The notes beneath the pieces are model-generated. The model ran no database searches and was not told where the DNA came from. It worked only from the letters and a program-made list of their open reading frames with translations. Shown one piece after another: positions 1-7,904 of a stretch of 64,000 bases of DNA. Made by a program: the position numbers and the translations under genes. Each line of letters opens with the position of its first letter. Position 1 is the stretch's first letter. This DNA comes from Sphingobium sp. CECT 9361 (GTDB lineage Bacteria; Pseudomonadota; Alphaproteobacteria; Sphingomonadales; Sphingomonadaceae), in assembly GCF_918741285.1 (NCBI RefSeq), contig NZ_CAKKNC010000021.1, positions 1-64,000 of the forward strand, given 5' to 3'.

Positions 1-273
1 CTCGAGCATCACGGTTTTGATCCGGTAGCGCTCAGCCCTGCTGGCAAGTGCATGCTGAACGACTGGCGTCCCCGGTCGCGAACAGCAGTCCTCCTCGGCG
101 CAGAAGGACCCGGTCTTTCAGCTACTAATATCCAGCGTGCCCACAGCGTCCAGATTGCGATGAGCGCCGGGTTCGACTCGCTCAACGTGGCAACCACGTC
201 CGGTATTGTTCTCCACCACATTTCCGCCTTCAACACAAAAGGCAGCGAGGTGCCGGGACAGCCTAGCGGATAG
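1..273 (+). CDS. SpoU/TrmH-family RNA 2'-O-ribose methyltransferase, C-terminal end (cut by window edge)
   Basis: The frame is open from base 1 to a TAG at 271-273, so the gene starts outside the window. The 90 visible residues carry the two conserved C-terminal SpoU motifs: VLLGAEGPGLS (residues about 34-44) and the IAMSAGFDSLNVATTSGI stretch. These form the SAM-binding trefoil knot of this family, which methylates ribose 2'-OH in tRNA or rRNA. The specific RNA target cannot be told from this end. The C-terminal tail after the knot is short and Gly/Pro-rich, as is usual. It lies upstream of, and probably separate from, the nitrate operon, with about 330 bases between. Confidence 0.8.
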   Translation, partial: LEHHGFDPVALSPAGKCMLNDWRPRSRTAVLLGAEGPGLSATNIQRAHSVQIAMSAGFDSLNVATTSGIVLHHISAFNTKGSEVPGQPSG

Positions 274-601
274 TCGTCCGTATAAAAAACAGCTCGAACA
301 AACATCGTAATGTTCGACCCATCCTCGCCATTTAGCCGCGAAATTTTGCCCCCCCCATGCGCAGACCGGCAGCTATTCCGGCAGAACGCGACCAACTAAT
401 GCCGTTCAAGTGGACCACGGCAAACGTCAGGTCTCGCCGAAACCAGTCATTCAAGGGTGGGGCAACGGCTTGACTGCTACGCAGCCTCGCTGGGGCCGAC
501 GTGGAACTGGTGGCTCATCAGCATCGCACCGGCGTAATCGGAAGTATGTTGTTCTGCCCTAAGCAAGCGTTATATGCTGCAACGCAACCAAGGAGACCAT
601 A
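274..601. other. Intergenic region between methyltransferase and nasT
   Basis: I see no convincing gene. The stretch has a run of eight C at about 350-357, and no open frame in it shows a recognisable protein pattern. It presumably holds the promoter for the nitrate regulatory genes. The only clear signal is the AGGAG ribosome-binding site at 591-595 that fixes the nasT start. Confidence 0.5.
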
Positions 602-1180
602 CTGCGTATCGCGATCATCGATGAGAGCCCCGTCAGGGCGGCAGTGATCGAAGAAGGCCTGCGCGAGGCAGGTCTGGCCGATGTCACGACCTTCGCAGAT
701 CGAGCAGGTATCGCAGCACGTTTGGAATGTCTTTCCCCCGATGTCATCCTTATCAATCTGGCCAATCCCCATCGCGATGAGCTTGAAGAACTGTTCGCGC
801 TGTCGCGGGCGATGGCACGCCCCGTGGCCATGTTCGTCGATCAAAGCGATACGGCCGGTATGGAAGCGGCGATCGATGCGGGGGTGTCGGCTTATGTGGT
901 CGATGGCCTGAAGAAGGAACGGATAAGGCCAGTCCTGGAACTGGCGATCCGGCGCTTCCGGGCCTATTCCCGGTTGCGCACCGAATTGGACGAGGCGCGA
1001 AGCGCGCTGGCGGAGCGCAAGGCGATCGACCAAGCCAAAGCGTTGTTGATGAAAAAGCGGGGAATGGACGAGCCCGCCGCTTATGCTGCGTTACGCAAAG
1101 CAGCGATGGATAGCGGTCGCCGTATTGGCGACGTCGCGGACGCTATTGTCACGGCGGACAGGTTGATGGGGGATTTATGA
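602..1180 (+). CDS. nasT: NasT, ANTAR-domain nitrate antiterminator
   Basis: A 192-residue protein with a receiver-like fold (residues about 1-120) and a C-terminal ANTAR RNA-binding domain (about 130-190). NasT-type proteins bind paired hexaloop hairpins in nitrate-operon leaders and prevent termination. I place the start at CTG 602: AGGAG lies at 591-595 with a six-base spacer, no ATG/GTG/TTG in frame lies nearer, and the next start (GTG 644) would remove the first beta strand and acidic pair D7-E8. An ATA at 599 is the only close alternative. At the usual phosphoacceptor position the protein has Asn52 (VILINLANP) where Asp is expected, so it probably works by protein-protein control rather than phosphorylation. 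The stop overlaps the next start (ATGA), coupling it to NasS. Confidence 0.88.
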   Translation: MRIAIIDESPVRAAVIEEGLREAGLADVTTFADRAGIAARLECLSPDVILINLANPHRDELEELFALSRAMARPVAMFVDQSDTAGMEAAIDAGVSAYVVDGLKKERIRPVLELAIRRFRAYSRLRTELDEARSALAERKAIDQAKALLMKKRGMDEPAAYAALRKAAMDSGRRIGDVADAIVTADRLMGDL

Positions 1181-2394
1181 CGAACACGCCCTACCGCATC
1201 GGCTTTCTTCCGCTGGTCGATGCCGCGTTACCTGTCCTTGCCCGTGAACTCGGTTTTGCGGAGGACGAAGGTATCGACCTGACGCTCGTCCGCGATTTGA
1301 GCTGGGCCACCGTTGGGGACCGGCTACTCTATGGCCATAGCGACGCTGCCCATATGGTCGCACCACTGGCTATCGCGACGACACTTGGGCTGGGCAGGCC
1401 TGCTGCCTCGCTGTCGGTGCCATTCGTTCTGGGACTAAACGGCAATGCCATCACAGTTCGACCGGAACTGGCGGCGAGGATCACCACCATTGGCGCGCCG
1501 GGAGATGTCACTGCCATCGGCGGGCGTTTGGCCAAAGTAGCGCAGGAAGCGGCCGTTTGCGGAAAGCCGCTACGCTTTGGCGTCGTGCACCGCTATTCGA
1601 GCCATAACTACATGCTGCGCTATTGGTTGAATGGGTGTGGCATCGATCCTGACGCCGATGTCGAAATCGTGACGGTCGCGCCGCCTTTCGCTGCCGATGC
1701 ATTGGCGGATGGAACCGTCGATGGCATCTGCGTGGGCGAGCCGTGGAACAGCGTGGCTGTGGACCGGGGCGTAGGGGCGATTGTGGCAGTTACATCGCAA
1801 ATCTGGCTGCGCGGCGTGGAAAAGGTTCTGGCGATGCGGACTGAGCGCATGGAAGCCGAGCCGGATATGACGCATCGTCTGATCCGAGCGCTCTATAGGG
1901 CTGGCATCGCATTCGTCGATCCAGGCAGGCTGGATGAAATCGCTACAATCCTGGCACGTCCTGCCTATCTGGACGGATCTGCGGCGCTCATCCGCCACGC
2001 GGTGTCGGATCGCATCATTTTTGCGCAGAACGCACCGGCGATCCATGTGCCAGAATTCATGTTCCAGCATCGGGAGGCCGCCAACTTCCCTTGGCAGAGC
2101 CAAGCCGCTTGGTTGTATGCCCAGATGTGCAGTGCCGGGCATCTGGACTATGTCGAAGCCGACTATCGCGCTGCGCAACAGGTGTTCCGCCCCGATATCT
2201 ATCGCGCTGCGCTTCGTCCGCTCGGGGTGCCGTTACCCGGTGCCAGTTCGAAATTGGAAGGGGGCATAAACGATGCTTTGGGTGTCGGCACCACGCAAGG
2301 GCGTTTGATCCTGGGTGCGGACAGCTTTTTCGATGCGCGCAGTTTCGATCCCGAAGCTCTAGAATCCTACATCGCACAGGGCAGGCCAGACTAA
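1177..2394 (+). CDS. nasS: NasS, NrtA/CmpA-like nitrate sensor
   Basis: A 405-residue protein of the NrtA/CmpA periplasmic-binding-protein fold (it opens with PYRIGFLPLVDAALPVLARE) but with no signal peptide or lipobox, so it should be cytoplasmic. In the NasS/NasT systems of proteobacteria this protein holds NasT inactive and releases it when nitrate or nitrite is bound. The four-base overlap with nasT supports the pairing. No ABC permease or ATPase for nitrate lies nearby, which argues against a transport role. The function is inferred from family and context. Confidence 0.87.
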   Translation: MTNTPYRIGFLPLVDAALPVLARELGFAEDEGIDLTLVRDLSWATVGDRLLYGHSDAAHMVAPLAIATTLGLGRPAASLSVPFVLGLNGNAITVRPELAARITTIGAPGDVTAIGGRLAKVAQEAAVCGKPLRFGVVHRYSSHNYMLRYWLNGCGIDPDADVEIVTVAPPFAADALADGTVDGICVGEPWNSVAVDRGVGAIVAVTSQIWLRGVEKVLAMRTERMEAEPDMTHRLIRALYRAGIAFVDPGRLDEIATILARPAYLDGSAALIRHAVSDRIIFAQNAPAIHVPEFMFQHREAANFPWQSQAAWLYAQMCSAGHLDYVEADYRAAQQVFRPDIYRAALRPLGVPLPGASSKLEGGINDALGVGTTQGRLILGADSFFDARSFDPEALESYIAQGRPD

Positions 2395-2464
2395 ATCACG
2401 CTGCACTGCAAAAAAGGCTTGCGCCGTTTCCGTAACGAAGCCATCCTTTAGCGCATAGCCACCC

Positions 2465-2556
2465 ACTGCAACGAAGCAGTCGAGTCGGCATCACCAACAT
2501 TCTGGCAAAGTCGCCGTCGCGTTCTGCATTCATGCAGGCGACGTGGCGGCTTTTTT
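2465..2556 (+). promoter_or_regulatory. ANTAR target leader: two A1/G4 hexaloop hairpins overlapping an intrinsic terminator
   Basis: Hairpin P1 is ACTGC-AACGAA-GCAGT at 2465-2480. Hairpin P2 is GGC-AAAGTC-GCC at 2504-2515. Both loops are six bases with A at position 1 and G at position 4, the signature recognised by ANTAR proteins. P2 shares bases with the 5' arm of a strong terminator: a stem of about 2513-2550 with its CTGCA-TTCA-TGCAG top at 2524-2537, followed by six T at 2551-2556. P2 and the terminator are therefore mutually exclusive, as the attenuation model requires. The leader lies between nasS and the transporter, so it should gate transporter, porin, nirBD, nasA and cobA. Confidence 0.8.
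2513..2556 (+). terminator. Intrinsic terminator of the nitrate leader (attenuator)
   Basis: A long GC-rich stem with the tetraloop TTCA and a following run of six T at 2551-2556. It sits 26 bases before the transporter start, so it can only act as a conditional terminator. Its 5' arm is also used by hexaloop hairpin P2. Confidence 0.8.
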
Positions 2557-2582
2557 GCGTTTTCTCAAAGGGGATTGAGACG

Positions 2583-3854
2583 ATGACGCAATTGAATATC
2601 GCCGCAACGGGAGCAATGGGAAGCGCTCAGGCGCACCCTGCGTCCGATGGTGCCAGCTTTTGGAATGCCGGGCATCGCCCGACGTTGATCGCGGCATTCC
2701 TCTATTTCGATCTCGCCTTCATGGTGTGGGTGCTTCTGGGTCCGCTCGCGCCGATCATTTCCAAGGATCTTGGCCTAACCCCGGCGCAAAAAGGGTTGAT
2801 GGTCGCCATTCCTACCTTGGCTGGGGCCATCCTGCGGTTGGTCAACGGTGTGTTGGTCGACCGCATTGGACCCAAGCGTACGGGCGCTATCGGCCAGATC
2901 GTTGTTATAGTCGGTTTGTTATGTGCATGGTTCTTCGGCATCGAAAGCTTCGAAGGCACACTTGCCGTCGGCGTCGTCCTGGGCTTTGCAGGGGCCAGTT
3001 TCGCGGTGGCCTTGCCGCTGGCATCACGTTGGTATCCTGCCGAGCATCAGGGCAAGGCAATGGGTATTGCGGGAATGGGCAATTCCGGCACCGTTCTGGC
3101 CTCTCTGTTCGCGCCGATGCTGGCAAAAGCATTTGGGTGGAACGCTGTTTTCGGTCTTGCCGCCATCCCTCTGATTATCGTGTTCGCTATCTATATGACG
3201 ATTGCCAAGGACTCTCCCAGCCAACCCGCGCCTAAGCGTTTCGCGGCCTATCTCGATGTGCTTCGTCAGGCCGACGCTTGGTGGTTCATGCTTTTCTATG
3301 GCGTTACATTCGGCGGGTTCGTCGGCCTTGCCGCCAGCCTGTCCATCTACTTCACCGACCAGTTCGCGCTTAGCCCCATTGTGGCAGGCTATTGCACTGC
3401 CGCTTGCGTATTCATCGGTTCGTTGGTCCGCCCAATCGGTGGAGGCGTTGCCGACAAGATCGGCGGCATCAAGACGCTAACCTTCGTGTACGGCCTGGCC
3501 GCAATCACGCTGTTGGCGATCAGTACCAACCCGTCTTCGCTAGTGGTAGCAATGGGACTGTTCCTGCTGGTGATGGCTACGCTCGGCTTCGGCAACGGCG
3601 CGGTGTTCCAATTGGTGCCGCAACGCTTTGGTGCCGAAATTGGGGTAATGACGGGCCTCGTGGGCTTTGGCGGCGGTGTTGGCGGCTTCTATCTTGCCTC
3701 GTCATTGGGCTTTGCCAAGCAACTGACAGGCAGCCCGGCGGCGGGCTTCCTCATCTTCGCAGGATTGGCGGCCATCGCACTGATCGGTTTGCTCTCGGTC
3801 AAGACCCGCTGGCGTGCCACCTGGGGCTCGGCTGCTGCTGGGGTGCGGGTCTGA
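2583..3854 (+). CDS. NarK/NasA-type nitrate/nitrite transporter (MFS, NNP family)
   Basis: A 423-residue, roughly 12-TM major facilitator that imports nitrate (and possibly nitrite) across the inner membrane. The NNP pattern is clear: a TM2 arginine in AILRLVNG (R85) and the matching second arginine in SLVRPIGGG (R283), the pair that binds nitrate in NarK, plus the Gly-rich helix FAGASFAVALPLASRWYP. I chose ATG 2583, preceded by AAAGGGG at 2568-2573. An in-frame ATG at 2532 lies inside the terminator hairpin. This is the first gene behind the ANTAR leader, and its stop overlaps the porin start by one base. Whether it is the high-affinity assimilatory form cannot be read from sequence, but the operon says so. 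Confidence 0.92.
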   Translation: MTQLNIAATGAMGSAQAHPASDGASFWNAGHRPTLIAAFLYFDLAFMVWVLLGPLAPIISKDLGLTPAQKGLMVAIPTLAGAILRLVNGVLVDRIGPKRTGAIGQIVVIVGLLCAWFFGIESFEGTLAVGVVLGFAGASFAVALPLASRWYPAEHQGKAMGIAGMGNSGTVLASLFAPMLAKAFGWNAVFGLAAIPLIIVFAIYMTIAKDSPSQPAPKRFAAYLDVLRQADAWWFMLFYGVTFGGFVGLAASLSIYFTDQFALSPIVAGYCTAACVFIGSLVRPIGGGVADKIGGIKTLTFVYGLAAITLLAISTNPSSLVVAMGLFLLVMATLGFGNGAVFQLVPQRFGAEIGVMTGLVGFGGGVGGFYLASSLGFAKQLTGSPAAGFLIFAGLAAIALIGLLSVKTRWRATWGSAAAGVRV

Positions 3855-5071
3855 TGAACGTCCGTCACGTCCTTCTGCTGGCGGGAGGGCTGGTTTCTTC
3901 ACCAGCCCTCGCCGATCCGATCACCCTTAAGCCAATTGTCGATGCGCGTATCCGTTATGAGCATGTCGATCAGGATTCCGTGGCTCGCGATGCCGATGCG
4001 GTTACCGCACGTATTCGTGCAGGCGTAGAAGCCGCGCGCGGCGACTTTACGGTGCTGATCGAGGGCGAAGGTATTCTTGCGATCAACGGCAACTATAATA
4101 GTGGCGTGAATGGCAAGACGGCCTTCCCCATCGTACCGGATCCGCAGACAATCGGCCTGAACCGCACGCAAATCCGGTATCGTGGTTTGCCCAACACCTT
4201 GGTCACTGTCGGACGGCAGCGCATCAACCTGGAGGATCAGCGCTTCGTCGGATCGGTTGCGTGGCGCGACAATGAGCAGACGTTCGATGCCGCGCGCATC
4301 GAATGGTCAGCCATCCCCCATCTGAAAGCCGATGTGACCTACGCTTGGTCCAACCGGACAATATGGGGCATCGACGGCGGCAATCGCTTCGGCCCGGCGC
4401 GGTATGAATCGATCGATGGCAAGAATATTTTCGCCAATCTGGCTTTGACCACCAATGTCGGCACGCTGACGGGCTTTACCTATCTCGTCGATCAGAATGA
4501 AGCGTTGGTGCTGCGCAACAGCAGTCAAACTTATGGTGCACGGTTTGCTGGCGCCCATGCGTTCACGCCCAAGGCCAAGCTGGGCTACATGCTAAGCTAC
4601 GCACGGCAGAGCGATTACCATAACAATCCAAACCGCTACTCCGCCGACTATTATGCTGCCGACGTCACACTCGATCTCGCGGCTTTGCGGCTTGGCGGCG
4701 GCTATGAAGTTCTGGGCGCCGATGACGGCGTGGCGGTGACGAGTTTCCAGACGCCGCTGGCCACGCTCCACAAGTTCAACGGCTGGGCCGACAAGTTCCT
4801 GGTCACACCGCCCGAGGGACTGACGGACGCTTACGGATCGATAGGCTATGGATGGAAAAAGGCCGGACCGTTTGATGCGATTGCCCTGACCGCGGTCTAC
4901 CATCGGTTTCGCAGCGAACGCAGCGATCGCCATTATGGTGACGAGCTGAACGTGCAGGCCACGTTCAAACGCGGACGCACGAGCGCCCTCATCAAATATG
5001 CGGATTACAAAGCCGACAGCTACGCGACCGACACGCACAAGGTCTGGCTCTCGTTGGAATGGACAATATGA
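3854..5071 (+). CDS. Alginate-export-like outer-membrane beta-barrel porin
   Basis: A 405-residue protein with a clear signal peptide (MNVRHVLLLAGGLVSSPALA). It is followed by alternating, aromatic-rich beta strands typical of the alginate_exp (AlgE-like) barrel family, for example VTVGRQRINLEDQRFVGSVA. It starts one base into the transporter stop (TGATG) and ends inside the nirB start, so it is translated with the nitrate genes. The most economical reading is a porin that passes nitrate through the outer membrane. The family name refers to sequence class, and an alginate role is not suggested by the neighbours. Confidence 0.8.
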   Translation: MNVRHVLLLAGGLVSSPALADPITLKPIVDARIRYEHVDQDSVARDADAVTARIRAGVEAARGDFTVLIEGEGILAINGNYNSGVNGKTAFPIVPDPQTIGLNRTQIRYRGLPNTLVTVGRQRINLEDQRFVGSVAWRDNEQTFDAARIEWSAIPHLKADVTYAWSNRTIWGIDGGNRFGPARYESIDGKNIFANLALTTNVGTLTGFTYLVDQNEALVLRNSSQTYGARFAGAHAFTPKAKLGYMLSYARQSDYHNNPNRYSADYYAADVTLDLAALRLGGGYEVLGADDGVAVTSFQTPLATLHKFNGWADKFLVTPPEGLTDAYGSIGYGWKKAGPFDAIALTAVYHRFRSERSDRHYGDELNVQATFKRGRTSALIKYADYKADSYATDTHKVWLSLEWTI

Positions 5072-7566
5072 CTCAGATTCAAAAACCTCATCTGGTCGTC
5101 GTCGGGAATGGAATGGCCGGGTGCCGTGCGGTGGAGGAAATACTGGCGCGTGATCCCGATCGCTATCGGATCACGATCTTCGGCGCTGAGCCACGGGTGA
5201 ACTACAACCGGATCATGTTGTCGCCGCTTCTGGCCGGAGACAAATCGTTCGACGACATCGTCATCAACGATCTTGCTTGGTATGCCGACAATGCCATCGA
5301 TCTGGTCTCAGGCGATCCGGTTGTTGCTATCGACAGGAAGATTCAGACCGTGACGGCCCGGTCGGGTCGCACCGAAAGCTATGATCGCCTCCTGCTGGCC
5401 ACGGGATCGGACCCATTCATCATTCCTTGTCCGGGCCACGACCTGCAAGGTGTCGTCACGTTTCGCGATATGGATGATGTGGGTGCCATGCTGCGTGCGG
5501 CAGCCAGCGAAGACGATGTGCCCAGAAGTGCTGTCGTGATCGGCGGCGGCTTGCTGGGGTTGGAAGCAGCCCACGGGCTATCGCTGCGCGGCATGACCGT
5601 AACGGTGTTACATCTGATGCCGACGCTGATGGAGCGGCAACTGGATGAAGCGGCGGGCTGGCTTCTTAAAAATGCGCTGGAGGCGCGTGGCCAGACGATC
5701 CTGACCGGGGCAGATACTGCGGAGATATACGGACAGGGCAAGGTCGAAGGCGTGCGACTTAAGGACGGGCGCGACATTCCCGCTTTGCTGGTCGTAATGG
5801 CAGTGGGCATCCGCCCGAACGTCAAGCTCGCTCGTGACGCCGGACTCGCAATCGGTCGCGGCATCCACGTCGACGATCATATGGTCACGTCGGATGCCAA
5901 CATCCTCGCGGTCGGCGAATGCGTCGAGCATAACGGGAACGTCTATGGCCTAGTCGCGCCTTTGTGGGACATGTGCCGCAGCCTGGCCGACGCTTTGGTC
6001 GCGACGCCAAGTGGTTACACTGGATCGGTCACTTCAACGAAGCTGAAGGTGTCAGGCATCGACGTCTTTTCTGCAGGTGATTTTTCCGGCGGCGAAGGCT
6101 GCGAGGACATAGTGATGCGGGACGCCTCGCGCGGGGTGTACAAGCGCGTGGTGGTGAAGAACGACCGCGTGATCGGCGCGGTGCTGTATGGCGATACGCA
6201 GGACGGCAACTGGTATTTCGATTTGCTCAAGCGCCAGCAGGATGTCGCCGAAATCCGTGACGCCCTGATCTTCGGGCAGGCCTTCGCATCGGGAGGAGCG
6301 GCATCGGCAAACCCTAATGGGGCAGTCGCGGCCCTGGCGGACGACGCCGAAATCTGCGGCTGCAACGGAGTGAGTAAAGGCAAGGTCGTGGCGGCGATCT
6401 GCGGCGGCGCGGAAACGCTGGACGCTGTGCGCGCCTGTACGAAAGCGTCGGCTTCCTGCGGATCGTGCACGGGTCTGGTCGAAGGGTTGCTCGCCATCAC
6501 GATGGGCGACGATTATGCCGGAGAACGCGCTGCGCCAACGGTATGCAAATGCACGAGCTTTACGCATGAGGACGTGCGCCGCCTCATTCTCGAGCGGGAA
6601 TTGAAGGCGATACCGCAGGTAATGCAAGCTCTGCACTGGACCACGCCTGACGGATGTTCCTCCTGTCGGCCTGCGCTCAACTATTACCTGCTCTGCGCCT
6701 GGCCGGGCGAATTCGTCGATGACAATCAATCGCGGTTCGTGAACGAGCGGATGCACGCCAATATTCAAAAAGACGGCACCTATTCAGTGGTGCCCCGTAT
6801 GTGGGGCGGGGTTACCAACCCAAAGGAATTGCGCGCCATCGCCGACGTGGCGGAAAAATATGAAGCGCGAATGGTGAAAGTCACCGGCGGGCAACGGCTC
6901 GACATTTTCGGGATCAGCAAAGAGGATTTGCCAGCGGTCTGGGCCGATCTCAACGCCGCCGGGATGGTCAGCGGCCATGCTTATGCCAAAGCGCTGCGGA
7001 CGGTGAAGACCTGTGTCGGTTCCGAATGGTGCCGCTTCGGCACACAGGATTCGACGGGCCTCGGCATCAAGACCGAACAGATGACCTGGGGCAGCTTTAT
7101 GCCGCATAAATTCAAGATTGCGGTGTCGGGATGTCCCCGCAACTGTGCGGAGGCGACCATCAAGGATTTCGGCGTCATCTGCGTCGACAGCGGATATGAA
7201 CTGTCGATCGGCGGCAATGGTGGCATCAAGCTGCGCGGCACGGATTTTCTGTGCAAGGTCACGACCGAGCAAGAAGCGCTCGATTATTGCGCGGCCTTCA
7301 TCCAGCTTTATCGCGAAGAAGCGCGATATCTCGATCGCACAGCCCCTTGGGTTGAGCGAGTGGGGCTGGAGTATATCAAGCAGCGAATCGTCGACGACGC
7401 CACAGGGCGCGAAGCGTTGCGTGCGCGCTTCCTCTATTCGCAAAGCTTTATGCAGGACGACCCGTGGGCGAAGCGGGCCGCAGGGGAGGAGTACAAGCTC
7501 CATCAGCATCTGGCGGAAATACGGCCGACGCCTACCCCGTCCAGACCCGTGATGGAGCTTGCATGA
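5068..7566 (+). CDS. nirB: Assimilatory nitrite reductase, large subunit
   Basis: An 832-residue cytosolic enzyme that reduces nitrite to ammonium with NAD(P)H. Domains in order: FAD site (VVVGNGMAG near the N-terminus), NAD site (VVIGGGLLGLEAA, about residue 155), two BFD-like [2Fe-2S] segments (CGCNGVSKG with SCGSC; CKCTSFTHED with CSSCRP), then the ferredoxin-fold siroheme domains. The siroheme/[4Fe-4S] cysteines are CVGSEWC (about 649-655) and CPRNC (about 690-694). I chose ATG 5068, which overlaps the porin stop as ATGA. ATG 5059 is possible and adds three residues. Length is normal for NirB. Confidence 0.95.
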   Translation: MTQIQKPHLVVVGNGMAGCRAVEEILARDPDRYRITIFGAEPRVNYNRIMLSPLLAGDKSFDDIVINDLAWYADNAIDLVSGDPVVAIDRKIQTVTARSGRTESYDRLLLATGSDPFIIPCPGHDLQGVVTFRDMDDVGAMLRAAASEDDVPRSAVVIGGGLLGLEAAHGLSLRGMTVTVLHLMPTLMERQLDEAAGWLLKNALEARGQTILTGADTAEIYGQGKVEGVRLKDGRDIPALLVVMAVGIRPNVKLARDAGLAIGRGIHVDDHMVTSDANILAVGECVEHNGNVYGLVAPLWDMCRSLADALVATPSGYTGSVTSTKLKVSGIDVFSAGDFSGGEGCEDIVMRDASRGVYKRVVVKNDRVIGAVLYGDTQDGNWYFDLLKRQQDVAEIRDALIFGQAFASGGAASANPNGAVAALADDAEICGCNGVSKGKVVAAICGGAETLDAVRACTKASASCGSCTGLVEGLLAITMGDDYAGERAAPTVCKCTSFTHEDVRRLILERELKAIPQVMQALHWTTPDGCSSCRPALNYYLLCAWPGEFVDDNQSRFVNERMHANIQKDGTYSVVPRMWGGVTNPKELRAIADVAEKYEARMVKVTGGQRLDIFGISKEDLPAVWADLNAAGMVSGHAYAKALRTVKTCVGSEWCRFGTQDSTGLGIKTEQMTWGSFMPHKFKIAVSGCPRNCAEATIKDFGVICVDSGYELSIGGNGGIKLRGTDFLCKVTTEQEALDYCAAFIQLYREEARYLDRTAPWVERVGLEYIKQRIVDDATGREALRARFLYSQSFMQDDPWAKRAAGEEYKLHQHLAEIRPTPTPSRPVMELA

Positions 7567-7904
7567 TGGAACCGCAATGGCTCGATATCGGTCCCGTGGA
7601 TCAGCTTCCCGCGCTGGGCGCACGTACGCTTCCCGTGCGCGGGGGGCAGGAGATCGCGATCTTCCACACCGCCAATGGTGAGGTCTATGCGCTGGCTAAT
7701 GCCTGCCCGCACAAGGCTGGCCCGCTCAGTCAGGGCATCGTCCACGATACGACGGTCACCTGCCCGCTCCACAATTGGCGTATCTCGCTGGTGACGGGGC
7801 AGGCGCTGGGCGAGGATAAGGGCTGTGTACCGGTCATCCCCGTCAAGATCGACGGCGGCCGCATATTGATCGGTCGCGCAGAAGCCTTGGCCGGAGTTGC
7901 CTGA
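7563..7904 (+). CDS. nirD: Nitrite reductase small subunit, Rieske type
   Basis: A 113-residue partner of NirB with a Rieske [2Fe-2S] motif: CPHKAGPLS at about residue 47 and CPLHNW at about 67, giving the Cys-X-His and Cys-X2-His ligand sets. The start ATG overlaps the nirB stop (ATGA), and a second ATG follows immediately at 7566. It ends directly against the nasA start. The overlap and stoichiometric coupling with NirB are as in other nirBD operons. Confidence 0.93.
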   Translation: MMEPQWLDIGPVDQLPALGARTLPVRGGQEIAIFHTANGEVYALANACPHKAGPLSQGIVHDTTVTCPLHNWRISLVTGQALGEDKGCVPVIPVKIDGGRILIGRAEALAGVA

